64,000 nucleotides of DNA from Arion vulgaris (taxonomy: Eukaryota; Mollusca; Gastropoda; Stylommatophora; Arionidae): the NCBI GenBank assembly GCA_020796225.1, contig CM036753.1, positions 70,361,865 through 70,425,864 of the forward strand, written 5' to 3'. The notes below the pieces were generated by a model. It worked only from the letters and a program-made list of their open reading frames with translations, was not told the DNA's origin and searched no databases. The position numbers were made by a program, and so were the translations under genes. Of this stretch, positions 9,838 through 21,100 are shown piece after piece (within the stretch, counting starts at the first letter, position 1; the number at the start of each line of letters is the position of its first letter).

Positions 9838-9965
9838 AACACACATTTTTGGAAAAATCATGGTTTTTGAGTATTTACTATTATTTGTCTATTCTGGGAA
9901 GTTTTCCTCCTTTCGATTATTGGTGGGGCCAGGCCCCACATGCCCTTAATGACGAGCCGTCCCTG
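9838..9965. mobile_element. 5'-truncated P-type MITE
   Basis: Begins within the family at cacacatttttggaaaaatc and ends aatgacgagccgtccctg. The first 35 bp or so, including the left inverted repeat, are missing and the junction runs directly into LINE sequence. Confidence 0.85.
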
Positions 9966-10097
9966 CACTTACCCTTATTTCTTACGATACCCATTGCCTA
10001 GTCTAGCAATATGACCGTTCTTACGAACACAACCAGCGAGCCATTCAACGAACGACAGGAAAACGTCTTAACCACTTGGCAATAGAGCGCCCTGGTC

Positions 10098-10130
<33 letters not shown>

Positions 10131-10823
10131 GATCGTTCTTTTTCGGCTATTTTTATAATTCTTATTGTGATATATAAACAACATTTGTCAAGAACGTTTG
10201 TTTTACGTCACAATCTTCAGTACCATTTGGAACGCTAGTGCTTGTCCTTCGGCGATGTGTCAGATTTCAACCAGCGTTTACTGGGTTCACACTTGTGAGT
10301 CTTTGACTGTCCCCAGCCAACCTGCAAGGCAGTTTTGCTACACGCGGCCAAAAATCTTTTCTCTGGATGCACCCCTCATCCCTTGTTGTTTACCTGTTCA
10401 GCTTTTCCCATCGGCCGGGAGAGATGTGCATTAGTAGTCACTCTGGGATTCCGCTCATCTGTGTTGCGAGCGGATCACATCCAACGTGACCACGTCTGCA
10501 TCTCTACTCATACCAGTGTAGCTCTCCCTCGATCCCTACCCGCTTAGCCATACAGGAACCAATGTCTGTTACCAGGGTCATCACGTGGAGGTGAGGCAGG
10601 ATCTTCATTAGTGCCAGCTCACCAATCCTGGCGTGGCGTTGTTCATATGCGCCGTTGACCCTGGTGTTCTAAAAGCTTCCTTATATTTCCAGATTAGACG
10701 GAGAATATCCCAGGCCAAATTGCCAACAGAATAGATTAAAAAGACAATAATTCTTCTTTCTGCAAATTTCGATTCTTTTTAATTATCGAAAATTAAAAGT
10801 GCAGAGGTAGTACGATCTCTATT
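9966..10823. other. Region without recognised genes
   Basis: Contains a (CT)n microsatellite at about 10101-10129. The more GC-rich part 10190-10680 has two short frames without recognisable motifs. 10011-10095 resembles a reversed tRNA-like head (taaccacttggcaatagagc) but lacks a convincing B box. Confidence 0.5.
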
Positions 10824-11150
10824 CGTCTCCCATTACTGGATTCTTCTATCTGTAATTGTCTCCCATTACTGGATTCTTCTATCTGTAATTATCTCACATT
10901 ACTGAATTCTTCTATCTGTAATTGTCTCCCATTACTGGATTCTTCTATCTGTAATTGTCTCCCATTACTGGATTCTTCTATCTGTAATTGTCTCCCATTA
11001 CTGGATTCTTCTATCTGTAATTGTCTCCCATTACTGAATTCTTCTATCTGTAATTGTCTCCCATTACTGGATTCTTCTATCTGTAATTGTCTCCCATTAC
11101 TGGATTCTTCGATATGTAATCGTCTCTCCTAACTGGATTTTTCGACATGA
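10824..11150. repeat. 33-bp minisatellite, about 9-10 copies
   Basis: Units of gtctcccattactggattct plus tctatctgtaatt. The last copies diverge (gatatgtaatcg, gtctctcctaact). Confidence 0.95.
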
Positions 11151-11377
11151 ATTAAGTGAGATAACATCCTATACAATGCAATCACAAATTTATCTGAATC
11201 TGCTAAGTTTTTACGAGATATTTTATGAACTTCATCTTTTACTAACACACAGTAGCGCTTTAACTCTTGTTCTTTAACCAAATGAAATTCATTATTTAAT
11301 ATTGTACAAAGATTTGAAGGGTTAAGATGTATGTGGATTGTCTACCCAAACTGAACAAGAACCAGAATTGTACAATA

Positions 11378-12189
11378 GTACGTGGAGTTCTCTGTGCTGC
11401 TCAATGACACAGCAGACACGATAGACTAGTACGTAGAGTTCTATGTGCTACTCAATGACACAGCAGACACGATAGACTAGTACCTGGAGTTCTCTGTGCT
11501 GCTCAATGACACAGCAGACACGATAGACTTGTACATGGAGTTTTCTGTGCTACTCAATGACACAGCAGACACGATAGACTAGTACCTGGAGTTATATGTG
11601 CTGCTCAATGACACAGCAGACACGATAGATTTGTACATGGAGTTATATGTGCTACTCAATGACACATCAGACACGATAGACTAGTACATGGAGTTATCTG
11701 TGCTGTTCAATGACACAGCAGACACGATAGACTTGTACATGGAGTTTTCTGTGCTACTCAATGACACAGCAGACACGATAGACTAGTACCTGGAGTTATC
11801 TGTGCTGTTCAATGACACAGCAGGCACGATAGACTAGTACCTGGAGTTCTCTGTGCTGCTCAATGACACAGCAGACACGATAGACTAGTACGTGGAGTTC
11901 TCTGTGCTGCTCAATGACACAGCAGACACGATAGACTAGTACCTGGAGTTCTCTGTGCTGCTCAATGACACAGCAGACACGATAGACTAGTACCTGGAGT
12001 TCTCTGTGCTGCTCAATGACACAGCAGACACGATAGACTAGTACATGGAGTTCTCTGTGCTGCTCAATGACACAGCAGACACGATAGACCAGTACGCGGA
12101 GTTCTCTGTGCTGCGCAATGACACAACAGACACGATAGACTAGTACATGGAGTTATCTGTGCTGTTCAATGACACAGCAGACACGATAG
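11378..12189. repeat. 51-bp minisatellite, about 16 copies
   Basis: Units start gtacctggagttctctgtgc (variants gtacgtgg, gtacatgg, ttatctgtg) and include aatgacacagcagacacgat. Variants are interspersed, suggesting repeated local duplication. A related short frame has no coding features. Confidence 0.95.
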
Positions 12190-12524
12190 GGTTAACTATG
12201 CTCGTTCTTCAATACTAGACTGTCGTCTGCTGGTCTTGCAGAATTTTATTATACTTTAGGCATGTCTCAGAATGCAACACAAGAGAAACACTATTTTCTG
12301 TATTTCTCTTTTTTTTTAAGATTGGTGCCAGTCATCAGAAAGCTGTCCAAATTGGTTCTTCATGCTCAGGACTAGTCAGTAGCACTGTGTCCTCTTTTCA
12401 GCCACAGATGGTTCCTGCGTATTGTCCGATAAGACACAGATTTGTACAGATAGCTACTGGTAGGAATTTACAAACAGAAAATCCAAATTTATGGTGCAAA
12501 ATCTACTGAGTTAGTATATATATA
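12190..12524. other. Spacer, nothing recognised
   Basis: No supported feature; ends in a (TA)n run at the MITE boundary. Confidence 0.5.
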
Positions 12525-12691
12525 CAGGGGCGGCTCGTCATTGAGAGCCAGTGGGGTCCGGCTCCACCAATAATCGAAAGGGAGAATAACTTCTCGCAAT
12601 AAACAAATAATAGTAAATACTTCAAACACCATGATTTTTCCGAAAATCTGTGTCTGGCCCCACCAAGAAAACTGACCACGAACCGCCACTG
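12525..12691. mobile_element. P-type MITE, inverted orientation
   Basis: Runs from caggggcggctcgtcattga to gaccacgaaccgccactg, the reverse orientation of the copies at 2441 and 38462. The core ataatagtaaatacttc is conserved. It sits in a (TA)n run (tatatata to its left), so its target duplication cannot be read. Confidence 0.9.
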
Positions 12692-12717
12692 TAAACATGT
12701 GTGTATATATATATATA

Positions 12718-12760
12718 CGCTGGGTTACGAACACGCTGGGCAGGCGGGCTAGATCCCCAA
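12718..12760 (-). mobile_element. SINE-A fragment
   Basis: Only the head of the family remains: cgctgggttacgaacacgct, gggcaggcgggc, as at the ends of the copies at 8789 and 36645. Confidence 0.55.
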
Positions 12761-12913
12761 ATAAAGAATTATAGTGTAGTCCAGCCGCCTACCATGTACA
12801 CACCGAGAAAATGTTATCAAGCTGGTTTCGAACCACGGAATGTCTACGACACGTGGTCGCTAGCGAAGCGTGTTATCAACTTTGTTATCTGACAACCTAC
12901 AATTTTTGTTTAC

Positions 12914-13187
12914 TAACATTGTGTTTGATAAGGTTGTATAATGTCTGTAGTTTATAGGGTTTACGTGGTGTTTACCTCGTTTACCTTTCTGAGCAAAAGA
13001 TTTTGTAAGGGGACAAAAGTCTATATATACTTGCTACGATTTGTGTTCAATAACATTGTGTTTGATAACGGTTGTATGATGTCTATAGTTTATGTGGTGT
13101 TTAACTCATTCGTCCTTCTGATCCAACATACTGAGCCGAGATATTTTATAAAGGGACGCAAAGACTATATACTAATGCTAATTCAGC
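12914..13187. repeat. 137-bp tandem duplication
   Basis: Two diverged copies start at 12914 and 13051 (taacattgtgtttgataa, then ggttgtat, atgtct, agttta, ggtgttta). One open frame of about 114 codons crosses both but shows no recognisable domain. Confidence 0.7.
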
Positions 13188-13286
13188 ACATATTACAATA
13201 TAAACCCGTCAGGGATAATTCAAAGATCTACGGAGTGAAAGAGCTCAATATGGGACATTATACTAAGATTTTAGTGTTAATATAGA

Positions 13287-13420
13287 CCTCCTCGTTTAGA
13301 AATCAATGGCAAACTACTGTACGTATAAGTGGTGCATAGACAATCAACAACTCATTTACTGTGGTTGATGATAACGTCCTTGATATACCACGAGTTTTAT
13401 ATCAGTTATTTGACTACAGA
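13287..13420 (+). mobile_element. 5'-truncated SINE-D copy
   Basis: Matches the 3' body of the copy at 43973: tcaatggcaaactactgt, cgtataagtggtgc, tttactgtggttgatg, acgtcctt, ataccacga. The tRNA-like head is missing. Confidence 0.75.
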
Positions 13421-14788
13421 CAGGATCTTAAACCAAAGAATCATATTTGTTATAAATATTTTGTCTGTTTTGCTTTTAGTGCAGTCAAGGAAATCATAAA
13501 GAAATTGGAAAGTCAATATGTGTGAACAACAAAACATGTTTTCATGACTAAAATCTCCATTTGTCCATGAACTCGTTTTATTTTGATATCAAATATTTGT
13601 AGTCCTGCTTTTGTACAATTTTGATCCATATAAGAAAATATCTTAAGTGCTGGTAATTATACCAGAAGTCTGTTGCCAGGAAACCGTAAACTTAATAGTT
13701 TACATATAGATTGGCATTTTGTTATCATTTTATTTGTCTGTAGCATAAAATGTTGATGTTGTCTTCATGGTAAAGTGAGGAAATTATTAGACGTCAATCT
13801 TATAAAAGCTAAGTAAGTATTAAGAATGGTGTGACATAACTAAATGAATGTTTATTTGTGTAACGGCAATGAATTGTTATTGTTCTTGAAGGAAACGTTA
13901 AATGTTCTTGTGTGACAAGTAACAAGAACTTCAACAATGTAGCTAGATTTTTATTGGTTACTTCAAGAAGTATTTACAATTAAGATAAATTTAACGCCAC
14001 AGTTTCAACTGTACAAATAAGTCAAGCATTCTTTTATCCTTGATCAAGTTATGATAACTTGCAGCTCCCAGTAACATAAGATTGTTCAGCTCAGGCGGGA
14101 AATCTGAAATTCATGTTGATGTGGACTGACTTTTATATATTTTTGATAGAATACTTTACATTTTATTGCAATCTTATACAAGTCTCTGAGACTTGTTATT
14201 TATTGATGAATACTTGTAATAATAATGATATTCTCAAAAGTAAAATTTAGTTTGTGACATAATATAATTTCTTTTTCGTACGTTGTGTTGTATTTAAAAC
14301 GAATTTCGTTAATCTATCAAAACTGGAAGGCAAGGGTCAATTGACGTGAGTGGTTTGATTTCCTGGAATTTCCACTTAAGCTGTACGGTCTTATAACTAC
14401 ATGAGTCTGTGAACAGCATTATAAACCAAACAATATATGAATAAATTGTTCAGATACAAGAGATTGTAATAAAGAAAGAAACTAGTTGTTGTTAATCAAG
14501 TTTCAGAAAGATTTCTTGTGGTCTTCTGCCTAACAAGGTAGTAAGAGTTTGAATGAAGTCAATCTTTCGACTTTAAAAGTTTGAACTCTTTTTTGTCTGC
14601 GCCAGGCGGTGGTGTTTGCATTTTTGATTCCAGGCTTGAGCATCTCATTGTGACACTGTTTGATGACTTAAGTTTCTACAACTTTCTTTCGAATCCCATC
14701 GAGTTAGCTGATTCAAAATGACGGTGGGTGTAATGCAAAGAGCTTGGTAGTTTTCTACTCAAGAAGAGGCGTGCGGTGATTTTCTTAC
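13421..14788. other. AT-rich spacer, nothing recognised
   Basis: No coding frame of note and no shared repeat seen. The simple A/T-rich composition is typical of intergenic or intronic DNA. Confidence 0.55.
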
Positions 14789-15107
14789 AACATTAAGACG
14801 TACTGAAGATGAAAGTTTACAACCTTGAGATGTACTGACGATGAAAGTTTACAATCTAGAGACGTACTGAAGATGAAAATTTACAACCTTGAGACGTACT
14901 GAAGATGATAGTTTGCAACTTTGAGATGTACTGAAGACGAACGTTTACAACCATGAGACGTACAGAAGATGAAAGTTTACAACATTGAGACGTACTGAAG
15001 ATGAAAGATTACAAACTTGAGATGTACTGACGATGAAAGTTTACAATCTAGAGACGTACTGAAGATGAAAGTTTACAACCTTGAGATGTACTGAAGATGA
15101 AAGTTTA
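14789..15107. repeat. 32-bp minisatellite, about 10 copies
   Basis: Units of gagacgtactgaagatgaaa plus gtttacaacctt, with variants gatgtactgacg and gataggtttgc-like changes. It runs almost directly into the large 30/32-bp satellite, but the unit sequences are not related. Confidence 0.93.
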
Positions 15108-15122
15108 TATTACAGGTGATAT

Positions 15123-18100
15123 CTGCAGCAATAAACCTCGAATGCTCTATATCTGCAGCAATAAACCTTGAATGCTCTATATCTGCAGCAATAAACCTTG
15201 AATGCTCTATATCTGCAGCAATAAACCTCGAATGCTCAGAAAGTCTGCAGCAATAAACCTCGAATGCTCAGAAAGTCTGCAGCAATAAACCTCGAATGCT
15301 CTATATCTGCAGCAATAAACCTCGAATGCTCAGAAAGTCTGAAGCAATAAACCTCGAATGCTAAGAAAGTCTGCAGCAATAAACCTCGAATGCTCAGAAA
15401 GTCTGCAGCAATAAACCTCGAATGCTCAGAAAGTCTGCAGCAATAAACCTCGAATGCTCTATATCTGCAGCAATAAACCTCGAATGCTCTATATCTGCAG
15501 CAATAAACCTCGAATGCTCTATATCTGCAGCAATAAACCTTGAATGCTCTATATCTGCAGCAATAAACCTTGAATGCTCAGAAAGTCTGCAGCAATAAAC
15601 CTCGAATGCTCAGAAAGTCTGCAGCAATAAACCTCGAATGCTCAGAAAGTCTGCAGCAATAAACCTCGAATGCTCAGAAAGTCTGCAGCAATAAACCTCG
15701 AATGCTCAGAAAGTCTGCAGCAATAAACCTTGAATGCTCAGAAAGTCTGCAGCAATAAACCTCGAATGCTCAGAAAGTCTGCAGCAATAAACCTCGAATG
15801 CTCAGAAAGTCTGCAGAAATAAACCTCGAATGCTCAGAAAGTCTGCAGCAATAAACCTCGAATGCTCAGAAAGTCTGCAGCAATAAACCTCGAATGCTCA
15901 GAAAGTCTGCAGCAATAAACCTCGAATGCTCAGAAAGTCTGCAGCAATAAACCTCGAATGCTCAGAAAGTCTGCAGCAATAAACCTCGAATGCTCTATAT
16001 CTGCAGCAATAAACCTCGAATGCTCAATATCTGCAGCAATAAACCTCGAATGCTCTATATCTGCAGCAATAAACCTCGAATGCTCAGAAAGTCTGCAGCA
16101 ATAAACCTCGAATGCTCAGAAAGTCTGCAGCAATAAACCTCGAATGCTCAGAAAGTCTGCAGCAATAAACCTCGAATGCTCAGAAAGTCTGCAGCAATAA
16201 ACCTTGAATGCTCAGAAAGTCTGCAGCAATAAACCTCGAATGCTCAGAAAGTCTGCAGCAACAAACCTTGAATGTTCAGAAAATCTGCAGCAATAAACCT
16301 TGAATGCTCAGAAAGTCTGCAGCAACAAACCTTGAATGTTCAGAAAGTCTGCAGCAATAAACCTTGAATGCTCAGAAAGTCTGCAGCAATAAACCTTGAA
16401 TGCTCTATATCTGCAGCAATAAACCTTGAATGCTCAGAAAGTCTGCAGCAATAAACCTTGAATGCTCTATATCTGCAGCAATAAACCTCGAATGCTCTAT
16501 ATCTGCAGCAATAAACCTTGAATGCTCTATATCTGCAGCAATAAACCTTGAATGCTCAGAAAGTCTGCAGCAATAAACCTCGAATGCTCTATATCTGCAG
16601 CAATAAACCTCGAATGCTCAGAAAGTCTGCAGCAATAAATCTCGAATGCTCAGAAAGTCTGCAGCAATAAACCTCGAATGCTCAGAAAGTCTGCAGCAAT
16701 AAACCTCGAATGCTCAGAAAGTCTGCAGCAATAAACCTCGAATGCTCAGAAAGTCTGCAGCAATAAACCTCGAATGCTCAGAAAGTCTGCAGCAATAAAC
16801 CTCGAATGCTCAGAAAGTCTGCAGCAATAAACCTCGAATGCTCAGAAAGTCTGCAGAAATAAACCTCGAATGCTCAGAAAGTCTGCAGCAATAAACCTCG
16901 AATGCTCAGAAAGTCTGCAGCAATAAACCTCGAATGCTCAGAAAGTCTGCAGCAATAAATCTCGAATGCTCAGAAAGTCTGCAGCAATAAACCTTGAATG
17001 CTCAAAAAGTCTGCAGCAATAAACCTCGAATGCTCAGAAAGTCTGCAGCAATAAACCTCGAATGCTCAGAAAGTCTGCAGCAATAAACCTTGAATGCTCA
17101 GAGAGTCTGCAGCAATAAACCTCGAATGCTCAGAAAGTCTGCAGCAATAAACCTTGAATGCTCAGAAAGTCTGCAGCAATAAACCTTGAATGCTCTATAT
17201 CTGCAGCAATAAACCTCGAATGCTCAGAAAGTCTGCAGCAATAAACCTTGAATGCTCAGAAAGTCTGCAGCAATAAACCTTGAATGCTCAGAAAGTCTGC
17301 AGCAATAAACCTTGAATGCTCAGAAAGTCTGCAGCAATAAACCTCGAATGCTCAGAAAGTCTGCAGCAATAAACCTTGAATGTTCAGAAAGTCTGCAGCA
17401 ATAAACCTTGAATGCTCAGAAAGTCTGCAGCAATAAACCTTGAATGCTCTATATCTGCAGCAATAAACCTTGAATGCTCAGAAAGTCTGCAGCAATAAAC
17501 CTTGAATGCTCTATATCTGCAGCAATAAACCTCGAATGCTCTATATCTGCAGCAATAAACCTTGAATGCTCTATATCTGCAGCAATAAACCTTGAATGCT
17601 CAGAAAGTCTGCAGCAATAAACCTCGAATGCTCTATATCTGCAGCAATAAACCTCGAATGCTCAGAAAGTCTGCAGCAATAAACCTCGAATGCTCAGAAA
17701 GTCTGCAGCAATAAACCTCGAATGCTCAGAAAGTCTGCAGCAATAAACCTCGAATGCTCAGAAAGTCTGCAGCAATAAACCTCGAATGCTCAGAAAGTCT
17801 GCAGCAATAAACCTCGAATGCTCAGAAAGTCTGCAGCAATAAACCTCGAATGCTCAGAAAGTCTGCAGCAATAAACCTCGAATGCTCAGAAAGTCTGCAG
17901 CAATAAACCTCGAATGCTCAGAAAGTCTGCAGCAATAAACCTCGAATGCTCAGAAAGTCTGCAGCAATAAACCTCGAATGCTCAGAAAGTCTGCAGCAAT
18001 AAACCTCGAATGCTCAGAAAGTCTGCAGAAATAAACCTCGAATGCTCAGAAAGTCTGCAGCAATAAACCTCGAATGCTCAGAAAGTCTGCAGCAATAAAC

Positions 18101-21100
18101 CTTGAATGCTCAGAAAGTCTGCAGCAATAAACCTTGAATGCTCAGAAAGTCTGCAGCAATAAACCTTGAATGCTCAGAAAGTCTGCAGCAATAAACCTCG
18201 AATGCTCAGAAAGTCTGCAGCAATAAACCTTGAATGCTCAGAAAGTCTGCAGCAATAAACCTTGAATGCTCAGAAAGTCTGCAGCAATAAACCTCGAATG
18301 CTCTATATCTGCAGCAATAAACCTTGAATGCTCTATATCTGCAGCAATAAACCTTGAATGCCCAGAAAGTCTGCAGCAATAAACCTCGAATGCTCAGAAA
18401 GTCTGCAGCAATAAACCTTGAATGCTCAAAAAGTCTGCAGCAATAAACCTCGAATGCTCAGAAAGTCTGCAGCAATAAACCTGGAATGCTCAGAAAGTCT
18501 GCAGCAATAAACCTTGAATGCTCAGACAGTCTGCAGCAATAAACCTTGAATGCTCAGAAAGTCTGCAGCAATAAACCTTGAATGCTCAGAAAGTCTGCAG
18601 CAATAAACCTGGAATGCTCAGAAAGTCTGCAGCAATAAACCTTGAATGCTCAGAAAGTCTGCAGCAATAAACCTGGAATGCTCAGAAAGTCTGCAGCAAT
18701 AAACCTTGAATGCTCAGAAAGTCTGCAGCAATAAACCTCGAATGCTCAGAAAGTCTGCAGCAATAAACCTCTGAATGCTCAGAAAGTCTGCAGCAATAAA
18801 CCTCGAATGCTCAGAAAGTCTGCAGCAATAAACCTTGAATGCTCAGAAAGTCTGCAGCAATAAACCTCGAATGCTCTATATCTGCAGCAATAAACCTTGA
18901 ATGCTCTATATCTGCAGCAATAAACCTTGAATGCTCAGAAAGTCTGCAGCAATAAACCTCGAATGCTCTAATCTGCAGCAATAAACCTGAATGCTCTATA
19001 TCTGCAGCAATAAACCTTGAATGCTCAGAAAGTCTGCAGCAATAAACCTCGAATGCTCTAGATCTGCAGCAATAAACCTCGAATGCTCTATATCTGCAGC
19101 AATAAACCTAGAATGCTCAGAAAGTCTGCAGCAATAAACCTCGAATGCTCAGAAAGTCTGCAGCAATAAACCTCGAATGCTCAGAAAGTCTGCAGCAATA
19201 AACCTCGAATGCTCAGAAAGTCTGCAGCAATAAACCTTGAATGCTCAGAAAGTCTGCAGCAATAAACCTCGAATGCTCAGAAAGTCTGCAGCAATAAACC
19301 TCGAATGCTCAGAAAGTCTGCAGCAATAAACCTCGAATGCTCAGAAAGTCTGCAGCAATAAACCTCGAATGCTCAGAAAGTCTGCAGAAATAAACCTCGA
19401 ATGCTCAGAAAGTCTGCAGCAATAAACCTCGAATGCTCAGAAAGTCTGCAGCAATAAACCTCGAATGCTCAGAAAGTCTGCAGCAATAAACCTCGAATGC
19501 TCTATATCTGCAGCAATAAACCTCGAATGCTCTATATCTGCAGCAATAAACCTCGAATGCTCTATATCTGCAGCAATAAACCTCGAATGCTCAGAAAGTC
19601 TGCAGCAATAAACCTCGAATGCTCAGAAAGTCTGCAGCAATAAACCTCGAATGCTCAGAAAGTCTGCAGCAATAAACCTGGAATGCTCAGAAAGTCTGCA
19701 GCAATAAACCTTGAATGCTCAGAAAGTCTGCAGCAATAAACCTCGAATGCTCAGAAAGTCTGCAGCAATAAACCTTGAATGTTCAGAAAGTCTGCAGCAA
19801 TAAACCTTGAATGCTCAGAAAGTCTGCAGCAATAAACCTTGAATGCTCTATATCTGCAGCAATAAACCTTGAATGCTCAGAAAGTCTGCAGCAATAAACC
19901 TGGAATGCTCTATATCTGCAGCAATAAACCTCGAATGCTCAATATCTGCAGCAATAAACCTGAATGCTCATATCTGCAGCAATAAACCTGAATGCTCAGA
20001 AAGTCTGCAGCAATAAACCTCGAATGCTCATAAAGTCTGCAGCAATAAACCTCGAATGCTCAGAAAGTCTGCAGCAATAAACCTCGAATGCTCAGAAAGT
20101 CTGCAGCAATAAACCTCGAATGCTCAGAAAGTCTGCAGCAATAAACCTCGAATGCTCAGAAAGTCTGCAGCAATAAACCTCGAATGCTCAGAAAGTCTGC
20201 AGCAATAAACCTCGAATGCTCAGAAAGTCTGCAGCAATAAACCTCGAATGCTCAGAAAGTCTGCAGCAATAAACCTCGAATGCTCAGAAAGTCTGCAGCA
20301 ATAAACCTCGAATGCTCAGAAAGTCTGCAGCAATAAACCTCTGAATGCTCAGAAAGTCTGCAGCAATAAACCTCGAATGCTCAGAAAGTCTGCAGCAATA
20401 AACCTCGAATGCTCAGAAAGTCTGCAGAAATAAACCTCGAATGCTCAGAAAGTCTGCAGCAATAAACCTGGAATGCTCAGAAAGTCTGCAGCAATAAACC
20501 TTGAATGCTCAGAAAGTCTGCAGCAATCAAACCTGAGAATCTCAGAAAGTCTGCAGCAATAAACCTGAATGCTCAGAAAGTCTGCAGCAATAAACCTCGA
20601 ATGCTCAGAAAGTCTGCAGCAATAAACCTTGAATGCTCAGAAAGTCTGCAGCAATAAACCTCGAATGCTCAGAAAGTCTGCAGCAATAAACCTCGAATGC
20701 TCTATATCTGCAGCAATAAACCTTGAATGCTCTATATCTGCAGCAATAAACCTTGAATGCTCAGAAAGTCTGCAGCAATAAACCTCGAATGCTCAGAAAG
20801 TCTGCAGCAATAAACCTGAATGCTCAAAAGTCTGCAGCAATAAACCTTGAATGCTCAGAAAGTCTGCAGCAATAAACTCAGAATGCTCAGAAAGTCTGCA
20901 GCAATAAACCTGAATGCTCAGACAGTCTGCAGCAATAAACCTTGAATGCTCAGAAAGTCTGCAGCAATAAACCTTGAATGCTCAGAAAGTCTGCAGCAAT
21001 AAACCTCGAATGCTCAGAAAGTCTGCAGCAATAAACCTGGAATGCTCAGAAAGTCTGCAGCAATAAACCTTGAATGCTCAGAAAGTCTGCAGCAATAAAC

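Larger units (their letters stand above)
8736..9838 (+). mobile_element. LINE RT fragment, interrupted by SINE and minisatellite
   Basis: The frame reads HWFSVTSGVR, then a stop in place of Gln, GCVLSPLVFIIYMDSITK, NELLFA, and after the repeat array NIEQLQEHINLLNNSCL, KYNMKINIQKTEVM and REFKYLESIFTSDSRLGREI. These are RT motifs B to D and the thumb of an endonuclease-RT LINE; 28535-30190 holds a related element. A SINE-A copy (8789-8993) splits motif B, the 27-bp array (9107-9457) replaces the catalytic FADD segment, and the 3' end is cut by a truncated MITE at about 9838. Confidence 0.85.

Noticed and set aside
10011..10095. Reversed SINE-B head
   Set aside because: The A-box-like part is present but the B box and body do not match the family.
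10198..10547. Two overlapping frames of 70-78 codons in a GC-richer stretch
   Set aside because: No recognisable domain, no splice context and no support beyond composition.
12941..13285. 114-codon frame with hydrophobic segments
   Set aside because: It spans a 137-bp tandem duplication in AT-rich DNA; hydrophobicity follows from T-rich codons.
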